Shown one piece after another: positions 33,491-42,053 of a stretch of DNA of 64,000 nucleotides. The translations under genes were made by a program, and so were the position numbers. Within the stretch, counting starts at the first letter, position 1. Every line of letters begins with the position of its first letter. A model generated the notes under the pieces. The model ran no database searches. It had not been told where the DNA came from and saw only the letters and a list, made by a program, of their open reading frames with translations. The stretch comes from Actinomycetes bacterium (GTDB taxonomy: Bacteria > Actinomycetota > Acidimicrobiia > Acidimicrobiales > RAAP-2): positions 141,612 to 205,611 of the forward strand of contig JAKAEP010000002.1 in assembly GCA_021818265.1 (NCBI GenBank), given 5' to 3'.

Positions 33491-34474
33491 CTAGGGCGCC
33501 GCGACGGCGTGGGCGCCGAGGCCGACGGCGAGGCGGGTCAGCGCGTAGGCCAGCGCGAGTGCGGCACCCGGCCCGACGACCCACCCCCGCACGATGGCCG
33601 CGAGCGTGGAGGAGCGAACCGTCGCGCGCCCTCGCGCGAGCCCCGCCCCGGCCATCGCGCCCACCAGGGCCTGGTTCATCGAGGTGAAGTAGCCGTTCGC
33701 GACCGCGACCAGCACGACGAGCGCCTGGACCAGTTGGGCGGCGGTGGCCATCGGACGATCGACCTCGACGACCTCGAAGGCGACCCGCCTCAGGAGGGGC
33801 CGCCCCCAGGTGAGGACCCCGGCGGCGAGTCCGAGGCCCCCGAGCGCCCCGGCGCCGAGCGGCCCGAGGACGTGGGTGCCCACGAGCGAGCCGGTGGCGT
33901 TGGCGACGTCGTTCGCGCCCATGGTGAACGACGCCAGGGCGCCCACCGCGACGAGACCGGGGCCCAGCGTGCGCGCCATCCCCGCCGCGCCCTCCCCGGG
34001 GGGACGGCCCACCCCCGGGACGTGGTCGGCGAGGCGCGTGAGGGCGAAGCCCAGCACCGCCGCCACGACGGGCGCCAGGACCCAGAAGGCCGCGAGCGTC
34101 GCGACCGTGGCCCACTGGACCGCCACCCCGGCGGCCACCCCGGCGCCGACGGCGCTGAAGACGAGGATCTGGATGGTCGAGGTCGGGAGCCGGCGCCAGG
34201 TGAAGAGGCTGGTGAGGCCGAAGGCGACCGCGAGCACGACGACCTCGCCCGTGACGCTGAGCCCCCGGCCGGCGAGCAGGCCCTCGCCGACGGTGCGCTC
34301 GACCCCGTGCGAGGCGAGGGCCGCGCCGAGGAGGGCGAGCGGCGCCATGACGAGCAGCGCGCGCCGGGCCGAGACGGCGCCCAGCGCGTGGGGCATGCCC
34401 ATGCACGCTCCGGTGTAGTGGGCGCCCATCGAGAAGGCGAAGCCCACCGCGACGGCGACGAGCAGGACCGTCAC
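33491..34474 (-). CDS. PiT-family anion (phosphate or sulfate) permease
   Basis: This 327-residue membrane protein of the inorganic phosphate transporter family has about ten membrane segments. The second-half signature GANDVANATGSLVGT is intact. The matching first-half motif is changed to GAHYTGACMGMPHALGA, so the two repeats are no longer equivalent. Pit relatives with altered first motifs include sulfate permeases such as CysP. Phosphate is therefore likely but not certain. No PhoU/DUF47 partner is adjacent. GTG start at 34474. Confidence 0.85.
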   Translation of the reverse strand: MTVLLVAVAVGFAFSMGAHYTGACMGMPHALGAVSARRALLVMAPLALLGAALASHGVERTVGEGLLAGRGLSVTGEVVVLAVAFGLTSLFTWRRLPTSTIQILVFSAVGAGVAAGVAVQWATVATLAAFWVLAPVVAAVLGFALTRLADHVPGVGRPPGEGAAGMARTLGPGLVAVGALASFTMGANDVANATGSLVGTHVLGPLGAGALGGLGLAAGVLTWGRPLLRRVAFEVVEVDRPMATAAQLVQALVVLVAVANGYFTSMNQALVGAMAGAGLARGRATVRSSTLAAIVRGWVVGPGAALALAYALTRLAVGLGAHAVAAP

Positions 34475-34558
34475 CGGGGTGCGGCGAGGGGTCCCCGGGT
34501 GCTCGCCACGGGGGAACCCTAGCGAGGGGCCGGCCGCCGGGGCGCGCCGGCCGACGGC

Positions 34559-35272
34559 TCAGGTGGTCGGTGCGACCGCCGACCCGCCGGCTCGCGGGCG
34601 CTCCGCCGGGTGACGCAGCCACACCAGCGACTCGGCGTCGCCGAGGAGCTCGAGCCGACGCCGCAGGACCGGGTTGTCGTTGGCCTGGCTGGCGTGGCAC
34701 GCGATGGCCCGGCGCTGGACGGTCCGGTCGACGTCGAGGCGCAGGTCGACGCCGCGGGCGTCGCGGCCGACGAAGCCGGCGGAGAACTCGGCGTTGAGCT
34801 CGTCGGCCACCTCGCGCGGCAGGCTCCACGCGATCACCGGCGCGAGGGGCGCGCCCTCGAGCGCGGCCTCGGTCGCGCGCACGTGGTCGGGGTGGCCGGT
34901 GATGCCGCCCTCGTCGAAGACGACGAGCAGGTCGGCGTCGACCTCGCGCGCCGCCGCGGCCACCTCGGTCGCGAGGCGCTCCAGGGGGACCTCGGCGAGG
35001 CCCCCGTCGGGGTAGTCGAGCAGGTCGACCCGGCTGACGCCCAGGACCACCGCCGCCGCGGTGAGCTCCTCGCGGCGGACCTCGCCGAGGGGGCGGTCGG
35101 ATCGACCGAGCGTCGAGGCCTCACCGTGGGTGAAGCACAGCATCGACACGGTCGCGCCGGCGTCGGCGAAGCGCGTGAGGACGGCCCCGAGGCCGAAGCT
35201 CTCGTCGTCGGGGTGGGCGCAGACCGCCAGGACCGACGTCGCGGAGGGCACGACGGTGGCCACGGCGCTCAC
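34559..35272 (-). CDS. PIG-L family N-acetylglucosaminyl deacetylase-like protein
   Basis: This 237-residue zinc-dependent deacetylase is of the LmbE/PIG-L type, the family of MshB (mycothiol) and mycothiol-conjugate amidase. Metal ligands are in AHPDDE (residues 19-24) and GITGHPDHVRAT (His-Pro-Asp-His). The conserved FDEGGITGHPDH is complete. The GTG at 35272 follows the DUF302 stop by 2 nt, so it is third in the thioredoxin-DUF302 operon. That context suggests low-molecular-weight thiol or sulfur metabolism, as for MshB or Mca, but the exact substrate is open. Confidence 0.87.
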   Translation of the reverse strand: MSAVATVVPSATSVLAVCAHPDDESFGLGAVLTRFADAGATVSMLCFTHGEASTLGRSDRPLGEVRREELTAAAVVLGVSRVDLLDYPDGGLAEVPLERLATEVAAAAREVDADLLVVFDEGGITGHPDHVRATEAALEGAPLAPVIAWSLPREVADELNAEFSAGFVGRDARGVDLRLDVDRTVQRRAIACHASQANDNPVLRRRLELLGDAESLVWLRHPAERPRAGGSAVAPTT

Positions 35273-35274
35273 GT

Positions 35275-35673
35275 TCAGGCGCCCAGCCGCTCCGCGACCC
35301 TCGCCAGCGCGGCGGCGACCTCGTCGGCGAGCGCGAGGTCCGCGGACGTGCGGGCGGGGTCTCCGAGGGCGAACATCGCGCGCGGGTCGGCGATGGCGAC
35401 GCGGGTCCGCCCCTCGCCGAGGTCCTCGAGCGCGACGTTGCAGGGCAGCACGAGGGCGAGCGACGGGTCCGCGGTGAGGCCCCGGTGGGCGAAGACGGGG
35501 TTGCACGCCCCCAGGATCTTGAGGGCCGGGCGCTCGACGTCGAGCTTGGCCTTGAAGGTGGCGGCGACGTCGATCTCGCTCAGCACGCCGAAGCCCTCGG
35601 ACGAGAGCGCCTGGCGCACCCCGGCCTCGGCCTCACCGAAGGGGAGTGACAGGGTCACCTCGATGGCGTTCAC
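35275..35673 (-). CDS. DUF302 family protein
   Basis: This 132-residue soluble protein has the complete DUF302 pattern: EGFGVLSEIDVAATFKAKLD, then ILGACNPVFAHRGL with the conserved Cys, then ALVLPCNVALED with a second Cys, and IADPRAMFALG. The function is unknown. The family is often encoded with rhodanese, sulfurtransferase or CsoR-type regulator genes, and here it lies between thioredoxin and PIG-L genes. GTG start 12 nt after the thioredoxin stop. Confidence 0.88.
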   Translation of the reverse strand: MNAIEVTLSLPFGEAEAGVRQALSSEGFGVLSEIDVAATFKAKLDVERPALKILGACNPVFAHRGLTADPSLALVLPCNVALEDLGEGRTRVAIADPRAMFALGDPARTSADLALADEVAAALARVAERLGA

Positions 35674-35685
35674 GGGCCGTCGACC

Positions 35686-36057
35686 TCAGGCCTGGGCGGG
35701 GGCCTGCTCGGCGATGGACTTGCGCACCTCGTCCATGTCGAGTGCCTTCACCTTGCCGATGATCTCCTCCAGGGCGGCCGAGGGCAGGGCGCCGGGCTGG
35801 GCGTAGAGGAGGATCTGGTCGCGGAAGGCCATGAGGGTCGGGATCGACATGATGCCGAAGGCGGCGGCGAGCTCCTGCTCGGCCTCGGTGTCGACCTTGG
35901 CGAAGACGACGTCGTCGTGGACCTCGGAGGCGGCCTCGTAGACGGGGGCGAACATCCGACACGGCGCGCACCAGCTCGCCCAGAAGTCGATAAGGACGAT
36001 GTCGTTGTTGGCGACGGTGGACTCGAAGCTCTCTCGGGTCAGTTGGACGGTGGCCAC
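35686..36057 (-). CDS. trxA: Thioredoxin
   Basis: This 123-residue thioredoxin has the redox site WCAPC (Cys30, Cys33) in IDFWASWCAPCRM, the cis-proline in MSIPTLM and a slightly extended C-terminus (KALDMDEVRKSIAEQ). The GTG at 36057 has GAGGAG upstream. Its first 19 bp overlap the 3' end of the MFS exporter gene. The palindrome TATACCCCCTGGGGTATA starts 35 nt upstream, so it probably heads its own regulated operon with DUF302 and PIG-L. Confidence 0.94.
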   Translation of the reverse strand: MATVQLTRESFESTVANNDIVLIDFWASWCAPCRMFAPVYEAASEVHDDVVFAKVDTEAEQELAAAFGIMSIPTLMAFRDQILLYAQPGALPSAALEEIIGKVKALDMDEVRKSIAEQAPAQA

Positions 36058-37607
36058 GGTGTCTCCTCGGTGGTCGGGCTGCTGTCGTCCATTATACCCC
36101 CTGGGGTATAGTCCGTGACGCCGCCGGCCTGGTGGTCCCGGCCGGCCCGGCCGGTCGACCGGGCGCGACTCAGCGAGAAGAGGGCGGCCAGGGCCATCAG
36201 GCCCATCGAGGCGTAGAAGGCGTTGTGCAGACCGGAGGTGAACGCGGCGGCCAGGTCGTGGCTGAGGCTCGTCGAGCCCACGAAGATCGCGAAGGCCAGG
36301 CGGCGGCTGATGCTGTGCGAGGCGATCAGCATCGCTAGGGAGAACGAGAAGACCATGCCGACGTTGGCGAAGGTCCGCAGCATCCCCGACGAGATGCCGA
36401 ACGACTGGGGCGGTGAGGCCTTCATCACCGCCGAGTTGTTGGCCGGGAAGAAGGAGCTGGCGCCGAGCCCGTTGACGACGCTGCCCACCACGACCACCCA
36501 GAGGCCGGTCGAGACCGACAGGTGGGCGTAGATGAACAGGGCCACCACCTGGACGGCGAGGCCGATCGTCGCGGGCACGACCGGCGAGACCCGGTCCGCC
36601 AGCCGCCCCGCCGCCGGGCCGATCGCCGCGCCGACGAGATAGCCCGGGATGAGCAGCAGGGACGCGTGGATCGGCGTGAGGCCCCTCGCCCCCTGAAGGT
36701 ACATGATCACGAGGAAGAGGACGGCGTAGTTCGCGAGGCCCTGGAAGAACGAGGCCAGCAGCGACGGGGTCATCGTGGGCACCGCGAAGAGTGAGAGGGG
36801 GAGCATGGGCTCGGCGGCCCGCCGCTCCACGAGGACGAACAGCCCGAGCAGGACGACGCCGCCGACGAGGTAGCCCAGGATCGTCGCGTCGAGGGGGTCG
36901 GTCGCGAGCTTGGTCACCGACCACAGCACGCCGTAGAGACCGAGGCCGAGCGTCGCCATGCCCGCGAGGTCGAGACGGTGGCTGACCCGGGTCCCGTGCT
37001 CGCGCAGCAGCCGCAGGGCGAGCCCCACCCCGACGAGGCCGATGGGGACGTTGATCCAGAAGATCCAGCGCCACGACACGTAGGTCACGATCGCCCCGCC
37101 GAGGAGGATCCCCAGCACGGCACCGGCGCTGAAGCCGACGGCGTTGTAGCCGTAGGCCCTGCCGCGCTGCTCTTTGGGGAAGAGCTCGGCGATGATCGCG
37201 CCGCTGTTGGCCGTCACCAGCGCGCCCCCGACCCCCTGGAGGAGGCGGAAGGCGACGATCGAGGCCTCGTCCCAGGCCAGCGCGCACAGGGCCGAGCCCA
37301 CGATGAAGACGACGAAGCCGGCCTCGTACATGCGCACCCGCCCGAACATGTCGCCGAGGCGCCCGACCTGGGTGGCGAGCAGCGTGATGATGAGGAGGTA
37401 GCCGATAACCACCCATATGACCGAGTCGAGCGCGACGTGCAGGCTGCGCTCGATCTCGGGCAGGGCGAGCACGACGATGGTCGTGTCGACCGCGGTGATC
37501 ATGACCCCGACCATCACCACGACGATCGCCCACGCGCTCGAGGAGTGGGTCCCTCGGGCCGTCGGCGTCTCGGTGTCCGGGGGAGTGGGGACCGGGTCGA
37601 GCACCAC
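36039..37607 (-). CDS. MFS drug exporter, DHA2 (EmrB/QacA) family
   Basis: This 522-residue protein has 14 predicted membrane segments. Motifs: DTTIVVLALPEIERSL in helix 1 (DHA2 motif D1), GRLGDMFGRVRMY (motif A), RLLQGVGGALVTANSG (motif B) and AVLGILLGGAIV in helix 5 (motif C, antiporter). It exports drugs or other hydrophobic compounds using proton exchange. Its last 20 or so codons lie over the promoter/operator of the thioredoxin gene and encode a hydrophilic tail with DYTPGGIMDD. The substrate is unknown. Confidence 0.92.
   Translation of the reverse strand: MVLDPVPTPPDTETPTARGTHSSSAWAIVVVMVGVMITAVDTTIVVLALPEIERSLHVALDSVIWVVIGYLLIITLLATQVGRLGDMFGRVRMYEAGFVVFIVGSALCALAWDEASIVAFRLLQGVGGALVTANSGAIIAELFPKEQRGRAYGYNAVGFSAGAVLGILLGGAIVTYVSWRWIFWINVPIGLVGVGLALRLLREHGTRVSHRLDLAGMATLGLGLYGVLWSVTKLATDPLDATILGYLVGGVVLLGLFVLVERRAAEPMLPLSLFAVPTMTPSLLASFFQGLANYAVLFLVIMYLQGARGLTPIHASLLLIPGYLVGAAIGPAAGRLADRVSPVVPATIGLAVQVVALFIYAHLSVSTGLWVVVVGSVVNGLGASSFFPANNSAVMKASPPQSFGISSGMLRTFANVGMVFSFSLAMLIASHSISRRLAFAIFVGSTSLSHDLAAAFTSGLHNAFYASMGLMALAALFSLSRARSTGRAGRDHQAGGVTDYTPGGIMDDSSPTTEETPWPPSN
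36093..36110 (-). promoter_or_regulatory. CsoR/CstR-like operator before trxA
   Basis: TATACCCC-CT-GGGGTATA is a perfect inverted repeat. GC-centred palindromes with TATA/ATAC ends are known operators of CsoR-family repressors that sense copper, nickel or reactive sulfur. It lies 35 nt upstream of the thioredoxin start, inside the coding tail of the exporter gene. Confidence 0.65.
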
Positions 37608-37652
37608 CGGGCACCCTAGGTCGCGCCGGGGCCCGACGCGCCGGGCGCGCCG

Positions 37653-38567
37653 CTACGAGCGGTCGCGGGCGCGCCGGGCGCGCTGGGCCGATCGCTCGTC
37701 GGCCGCGGTGTCGGCCCCGCGAAGGCTCCGGGGCCAGAGCCCCTCGGCGCGCACCACGTTGACCTGGGCGCTGTAGACGAGCAGGCGCGCGCCGAGGTAG
37801 ACCCAGGCGAGGAGTCCGACGACGGCGGCGAAGGGCCCGTAGTAGCGCGAGGCGTGGGCGACGACGTGGCCGACGTAGAGGGCGCCGACGCCCTGCAGGG
37901 CCGTCCAGGCGACGGTCCCGGCGACCACGCCGGGCCACGTGACGCCGAGGCCGAGGCGCCGGTTGGTCAGGAGCTCGAAGGCGAGGAAGAAGAGGAGGGC
38001 GTTGACCACGAGAGCGCCCACGACGGCGACCGCCCCCGAGGCGAGGGGCGAGAGGGCGTGGGCGAGCGGCAGGCCCGCGAGGGCCGTCGAGACGACGGTG
38101 AGCAGGCCGAGCGCGGCGAGCATCGCGAGCCCCCGGGCGCTCGAGCGCACCAGGTTGGGCCGCTCGGCGCGGGGCAGGTCCCAGAGCGCGTTCATCGCCC
38201 GCTCCAGGGCCCGGGTCACGCCGAGCCCGGCCCAGAGCGCCCACAGGGCCCCGAGGCCGAGGGCGACCCCGCTGCCGTTGACCGAGGCGTCGAGCACGCC
38301 CGAGAGCGTGGGGAAGCTGCGCACGGCACTCGCCAGCACACGCGCGCGCAGCCCGGGGTCGCCGTGGAGGACGAAGCCCACGATCGAGGCGAAGACCAGC
38401 AGCAGGGGCAGGGCCGAGAGGAACCCGTAGTAGGCGACGAGGGCCGCCAGGTCGCCCCCACCGTCCTCGGACGTCTTGCGCACGACCGCCACCGCGAAGG
38501 CGAGGGCGGGCGTGCGGCGCTGGAGGCGGTCGAGGGGGTCGAGCAGGCGGGCGAGGCGGTCGGCCAC
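37653..38567 (-). CDS. YihY/BrkB family inner-membrane protein
   Basis: This 304-residue protein has six membrane segments. Family features: DLAALVAYYGFLSALPLLLV near residue 40, ALWALWAGLGVTRALERAMN, the loop WDLPRAERP, and the C-terminal YYGPFAAVVGLLAWVYLGAR. The C-terminal cytoplasmic tail is basic. The family was once mis-called ribonuclease BN; its function is still unclear. It stands alone; GTG start at 38567. Confidence 0.88.
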   Translation of the reverse strand: MADRLARLLDPLDRLQRRTPALAFAVAVVRKTSEDGGGDLAALVAYYGFLSALPLLLVFASIVGFVLHGDPGLRARVLASAVRSFPTLSGVLDASVNGSGVALGLGALWALWAGLGVTRALERAMNALWDLPRAERPNLVRSSARGLAMLAALGLLTVVSTALAGLPLAHALSPLASGAVAVVGALVVNALLFFLAFELLTNRRLGLGVTWPGVVAGTVAWTALQGVGALYVGHVVAHASRYYGPFAAVVGLLAWVYLGARLLVYSAQVNVVRAEGLWPRSLRGADTAADERSAQRARRARDRS

Positions 38568-38603
38568 GCGACCAGCGTTACAGACGCGGACCCGCCGAGC
38601 GGC

Positions 38604-38888
38604 TCAGCCCAGCTCGAGGACCACCGCCGCGAGGTCACCGAGCTCGAGCCCCTCGGCGGCGCGCACGGCGGCCTTGAGCGGCACGACGTAGCCGCCCTCG
38701 CGCGGGAAGAGGGAGGTGGAGAACGCGGTCGCGCCCACGCGGCCCCGCACCGGGATGCACCCCCAGCCGTAGGTGAGCGAGGGGGCGAGCGCGTGGATCA
38801 GCTCGGCGCCCTCGGGCGGGACCGTGACGAAGTGGAACGGGGAGGGGCCTCGCCAGTACCAGACCTCACCCTCGAAGGCGATCTCCAC
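38604..38888 (-). CDS. DUF1905 family protein
   Basis: This 94-residue small beta-barrel-like protein is a complete DUF1905 domain: FEGEVWYWRGPSPFHFVTVP, GWGCIPVRGRVGATAFSTSL and GGYVVPLKAAVRAAEGLELG. The family often carries a YdeI-like partner domain, absent here. Function unknown. ATG start, single gene. Confidence 0.86.
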   Translation of the reverse strand: MEIAFEGEVWYWRGPSPFHFVTVPPEGAELIHALAPSLTYGWGCIPVRGRVGATAFSTSLFPREGGYVVPLKAAVRAAEGLELGDLAAVVLELG

Positions 38889-38997
38889 GGCTGAAGGCTA
38901 GGTGAGGGGCGTGACCCACGGACGATGGCCACGAATGGACCTACGTCCCTCGCCGGGCCGACGCGCCCGCGCCTACGGTCGGGTCGAGGAGGTCGCC

Positions 38998-39132
38998 ATG
39001 GCCAACAGCGCAACGCACTGGGTCCGCCGGTGGCGGCGCGTGCGGGGACGCACGCGCGCGCTCTTCCAGTACCAGAGCCACCACAACCCCCATCGGCCCC
39101 ACCGCTACTGGGATCGCCAGAAGGAGCGCTGA
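38998..39132 (+). CDS. Very small basic protein
   Basis: This 44-residue protein is very rich in Arg, His and Trp (THWVRRWRRVRGRTRALFQY, then SHHNPHRPHRYWDRQ). The ATG has an excellent GAGGAGG ribosome site, and a -10 box TACGGT (38974-38979) would give a 12-nt leader. No family is recognised; the charge suggests nucleic-acid or ribosome binding. It precedes an ABC exporter operon. Confidence 0.6.
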   Translation: MANSATHWVRRWRRVRGRTRALFQYQSHHNPHRPHRYWDRQKER

Positions 39133-39207
39133 GCGATTCCCGCCTCGCCCGCCACCGACGCGGCCGGGCCCGCCTCGGCGGCCCCCGCGGCCTCCACGAC
39201 CCGCGTC

Positions 39208-40146
39208 GTGACGCCCGTCGCGACGGCCGCCGCCGACGGGTCCGTCGCCCGGGGCGAGCCGCCGATCGCCCTCACGGGCGTCACCAAGGTCTACCGGGGT
39301 GGCGGCGGGGTGCGCGACCTCTCCCTCGAGGTGGGCTGGGGCGAGGTCTTCGGCTTCCTCGGGCCCAACGGGGCGGGCAAGACCACGACGATCCGGCTGC
39401 TGCTCGACCTCATCCGGCCCCAGCGCGGCGTGGTGCGGCTCTTCGGGCTCGACGCGCGCCGCGACGCCGTGGCGGTCCACCGTCGACTCGGCTACCTGCC
39501 CGGCGAGCTCGCGCTCTACGAGCGCCTGAGCGCCCGCGAGACGTTCGCCCACTTCTCGCGCCTGCGCGGTGGGCCCGACGAGGCGACCGTGGAGCGCTGG
39601 GCGTCCGAGCTCGACCTCGAGCTGGACCGGCCGGTGCGGGCGCTCTCGCGGGGGAACCGCCAGAAGGTCGGGCTCGTCTCGGCGCTGATGAACGAGCCCG
39701 ACCTGCTCGTGCTCGACGAGCCGACGGTCGGGCTCGACCCCCTGGTGCAGCGAACGGTCCACCAGCGCCTGCGCGAGGCCGCCGCGTCCGGCCGGACGGT
39801 CTTCCTGTCCTCGCACGTCCTGAGCGAGGTGGCCGAGGTCGCCGACCGGGTGGGGCTGATCAAGGACGGCCGGCTGGTCGCGATCGAGCGGGTGGCCGAG
39901 ATCCGGGCCCGGGCCGTGCACGCGGTGGAGGTGCGCGTGGGCGCGGCGGCCGGCCTCGACGCCCTCGCCGATCTCGAGGGCGTCACGGTGCGCGAGCGGG
40001 TCGAGGACGGGCTGCGCCTCGAGGTCGTCGGGAGCCTCAACCCGCTCCTCGCCGCGTTGGCCGCGCTCGACGTGGTCGACCTGTCGGTGCACGAGCCGAG
40101 CCTCGAGGACGTGTTCCTCTCCTACTATGACGGCGCCGCGCGCTAG
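39208..40146 (+). CDS. ABC exporter ATP-binding protein
   Basis: This 312-residue ATPase has Walker A GPNGAGKTTT (about residues 51-60), the signature ALSRGNRQKVGL (a variant with SRGNRQK in place of SGGQ, common in this subgroup), Walker B LLVLDEPTVGLDP and SSHVLSEVAEV. The C-terminus SLEDVFLSYY is typical of DrrA/CcmA-type exporters. The 3' end overlaps the permease gene by 20 nt. The N-terminal 20 residues are Ala-rich and poorly conserved; the real start may be later. Confidence 0.92.
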   Translation: MTPVATAAADGSVARGEPPIALTGVTKVYRGGGGVRDLSLEVGWGEVFGFLGPNGAGKTTTIRLLLDLIRPQRGVVRLFGLDARRDAVAVHRRLGYLPGELALYERLSARETFAHFSRLRGGPDEATVERWASELDLELDRPVRALSRGNRQKVGLVSALMNEPDLLVLDEPTVGLDPLVQRTVHQRLREAAASGRTVFLSSHVLSEVAEVADRVGLIKDGRLVAIERVAEIRARAVHAVEVRVGAAAGLDALADLEGVTVRERVEDGLRLEVVGSLNPLLAALAALDVVDLSVHEPSLEDVFLSYYDGAAR

Positions 40147-40957
40147 GGGGCGCCGGCTCTGGCCGCGCCGCGGGGTCTTCGCCCGCTCGCTGCGCGAGGA
40201 GCGCCGCGGCCTCGTCGGCTGGTCGGTAGGGATCGCCACGTACTGCGTGGTGATGCTGTCGGTCTTCCCCACAATCCACGACAACAAGGCCTTCGCCAAG
40301 ATCTTCGAGGCCTACCCTGAGGTCTTCCGCAAGCTCTTCAACGTCGCCGACTTCACCACCGGCCCGGGCTACCTGGGCGCCGAGATCTTCTCGGTGATCG
40401 CCCCGATGCTGCTCGCGCTCTTCGCCATCCTGTGGGGGTCGGACCTCGCGGCGGGGGAGGAGGACCGCGGGACGATCGACCTGCTACTCGCCAACCCGGT
40501 GTCGCGCCGCCGTGTCGTGCTCGAGAAGTGGGCGGCCCTCGCGGTGGGCACCCTGTGGCTCGGCGCGGTCCTCGAGGCGACCCTCGGGCTGCTCGGCCCC
40601 GTCTTCTCGCTCTCGGTCGGCTGGGCCGGGCTCAGCGCGGCCGTGGTCGGCTCGGCGGCCTTCGCCCTCGCCTTCGCGACCCTCGCGCTGGCCGTCGGCG
40701 CCTCGAGCGGGTCGCGGGGTCTCGCCCGCGGGGTCGCGACGGCGCTCGCCGTGGCGAGCTACCTGCTCTCGGCCCTCGCCCCGCTGGTGAGCGCCTTCGA
40801 GCGCGTGGCCTGGCTCTCGCTGTGGGACCAGGCCCTCGGCCACCAGCCCCTCACCACGGGGCTGCGTCTGGGGAACCTCGGCGTGCTCGCGGTGGTCGTC
40901 GTCGTTCTCTTGGCGGTCTCCCTGTGGGGCTACGACCGGCGCGACCTCGCCACCTAG
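40127..40957 (+). CDS. ABC-2 type exporter permease
   Basis: This 276-residue membrane protein has six membrane segments. LREERRGLVGWSVGIATYCV begins the first. The loop EEDRGTIDLLLANPVSRRRV is the conserved cytoplasmic region of ABC-2 permeases of the bacitracin/NatB type. It ends VSLWGYDRRDLAT. It forms the membrane part of the exporter with the preceding ATPase. Substrate unknown. ATG start inside the ATPase gene's end. Confidence 0.9.
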   Translation: MTAPRARGRRLWPRRGVFARSLREERRGLVGWSVGIATYCVVMLSVFPTIHDNKAFAKIFEAYPEVFRKLFNVADFTTGPGYLGAEIFSVIAPMLLALFAILWGSDLAAGEEDRGTIDLLLANPVSRRRVVLEKWAALAVGTLWLGAVLEATLGLLGPVFSLSVGWAGLSAAVVGSAAFALAFATLALAVGASSGSRGLARGVATALAVASYLLSALAPLVSAFERVAWLSLWDQALGHQPLTTGLRLGNLGVLAVVVVVLLAVSLWGYDRRDLAT

Positions 40958-41418
40958 CTCACGTCGAGGCGCATCACGGGCAGCGCTCGGCCCTCGTCGA
41001 GGGTTGAGCGCACGACGCCGATTCGCCGGGCCCCCAGGGCGAGGTAGAAGGGCTCGGCGTTGGGATCGGACTCCCACTCGAGTCGGAGCACGCCGAGTCG
41101 GGCGGAGGTCGCCGCCGCCTCCTCGACGAGCCGGCGACCGATGCCCTGGCGCTGGAGGGCCGGCTCCACCCAGAGGTCCTCGAGCCAGGCGTGGTCGCCA
41201 CGGTCGTCGACGATCGCGAACCCCACGACGACGTCGTCCTCCTCGGCGACGAGGGTGACACGTCCCGGCTGGTCGAGTGACGTCGGAAGGGTCGTCGCGA
41301 ACGCCTCGAGGAACTCCTCGTCGTAACCCCACGTGGCCTTCGACCTCAGGGCGAGGGCCCGCAGCGGCTCCAGGAACGCCTCAACCTCGTCGCTCGCCAG
41401 CGGGTGAACCGTCGCCAC
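40954..41418 (-). CDS. GNAT family N-acetyltransferase
   Basis: This 154-residue GNAT enzyme shows the acetyl-CoA pyrophosphate loop QRQGIGRRLVEEA (about residues 91-103) after LEDLWVEPAL. FYLALGARRIG is motif B, typical of acyltransferases acting on small molecules or protein N-termini. It overlaps the convergent exporter permease gene by 4 nt. Substrate unknown. Confidence 0.9.
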   Translation of the reverse strand: MATVHPLASDEVEAFLEPLRALALRSKATWGYDEEFLEAFATTLPTSLDQPGRVTLVAEEDDVVVGFAIVDDRGDHAWLEDLWVEPALQRQGIGRRLVEEAAATSARLGVLRLEWESDPNAEPFYLALGARRIGVVRSTLDEGRALPVMRLDVS

Positions 41419-41534
41419 CCGGCCACGCTAGGGCGCTCCTGGGCGCGGCGATGACCTTGGCCCCTAGGGGGACCCTTGGGGCGAGGCGTACCCTCACGGA
41501 AGCGGGGCCGGGTGACGGCGAGAAGGGAGTCGGT

Positions 41535-42053
41535 GTGCGCACGTTCCTCACCCCGACCAGGGTGCGTCCACCCGCCACGGCGGCCCGGCGAGGCCGGCGT
41601 GGGTTGGTCGCCGCGACGACCTTGGCTGTCGCCTCGTCGGGCGTTCTCCTCGGACTCGGCGCCGCGGGCGTCGTCGGATCGTCTTCGGCCTCGGCGACGA
41701 CGCTGCCCCCGTGCCCGACCCTCGCGACCTGGCCCTTCAAGCCGATCACCCCGGTCGTGAAGGCCACCCTCGTCTACTACTACCGTGCCCGGCACCTCAC
41801 GCCGCTCAGCGTCTACCGCAACCGGATGTGGGTGCTCAACCTCGCGCTCGAGCGCGTCGGGACCCACTGGTGCGCCAACCCCGACGGCGGCCGGTCCGGC
41901 TACGTCGGGGTGGTGCCGAAGAACGCCCGCATGGCCGTCATGGTGCGCGTGACGCACCGCCCGTACCCGGTGACGGGCTCGGCGACCACCTTCGCCACCC
42001 TCGCCCTCCTGCCCGCGGGGTGGAAGGTCGTCTCTGACGACACGGCGCCGTGA
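41535..42053 (+). CDS. Small secreted protein, unknown
   Basis: This 172-residue exported protein has a signal peptide (RRGRRGLVAATTLAVASSGV, then a Gly/Ala/Ser stretch, probable cut near SASA-TTLPP). The mature domain of about 115 residues has paired cysteines (CPTL, WCANPDGGRSGYVGVVP) and ends in a beta-rich segment. No family recognised. The GTG has AAGGGAG 5 nt upstream. Its stop overlaps the start of the P-type ATPase gene by 4 nt, so a link to metal handling at the surface is possible. Confidence 0.72.
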   Translation: MRTFLTPTRVRPPATAARRGRRGLVAATTLAVASSGVLLGLGAAGVVGSSSASATTLPPCPTLATWPFKPITPVVKATLVYYYRARHLTPLSVYRNRMWVLNLALERVGTHWCANPDGGRSGYVGVVPKNARMAVMVRVTHRPYPVTGSATTFATLALLPAGWKVVSDDTAP

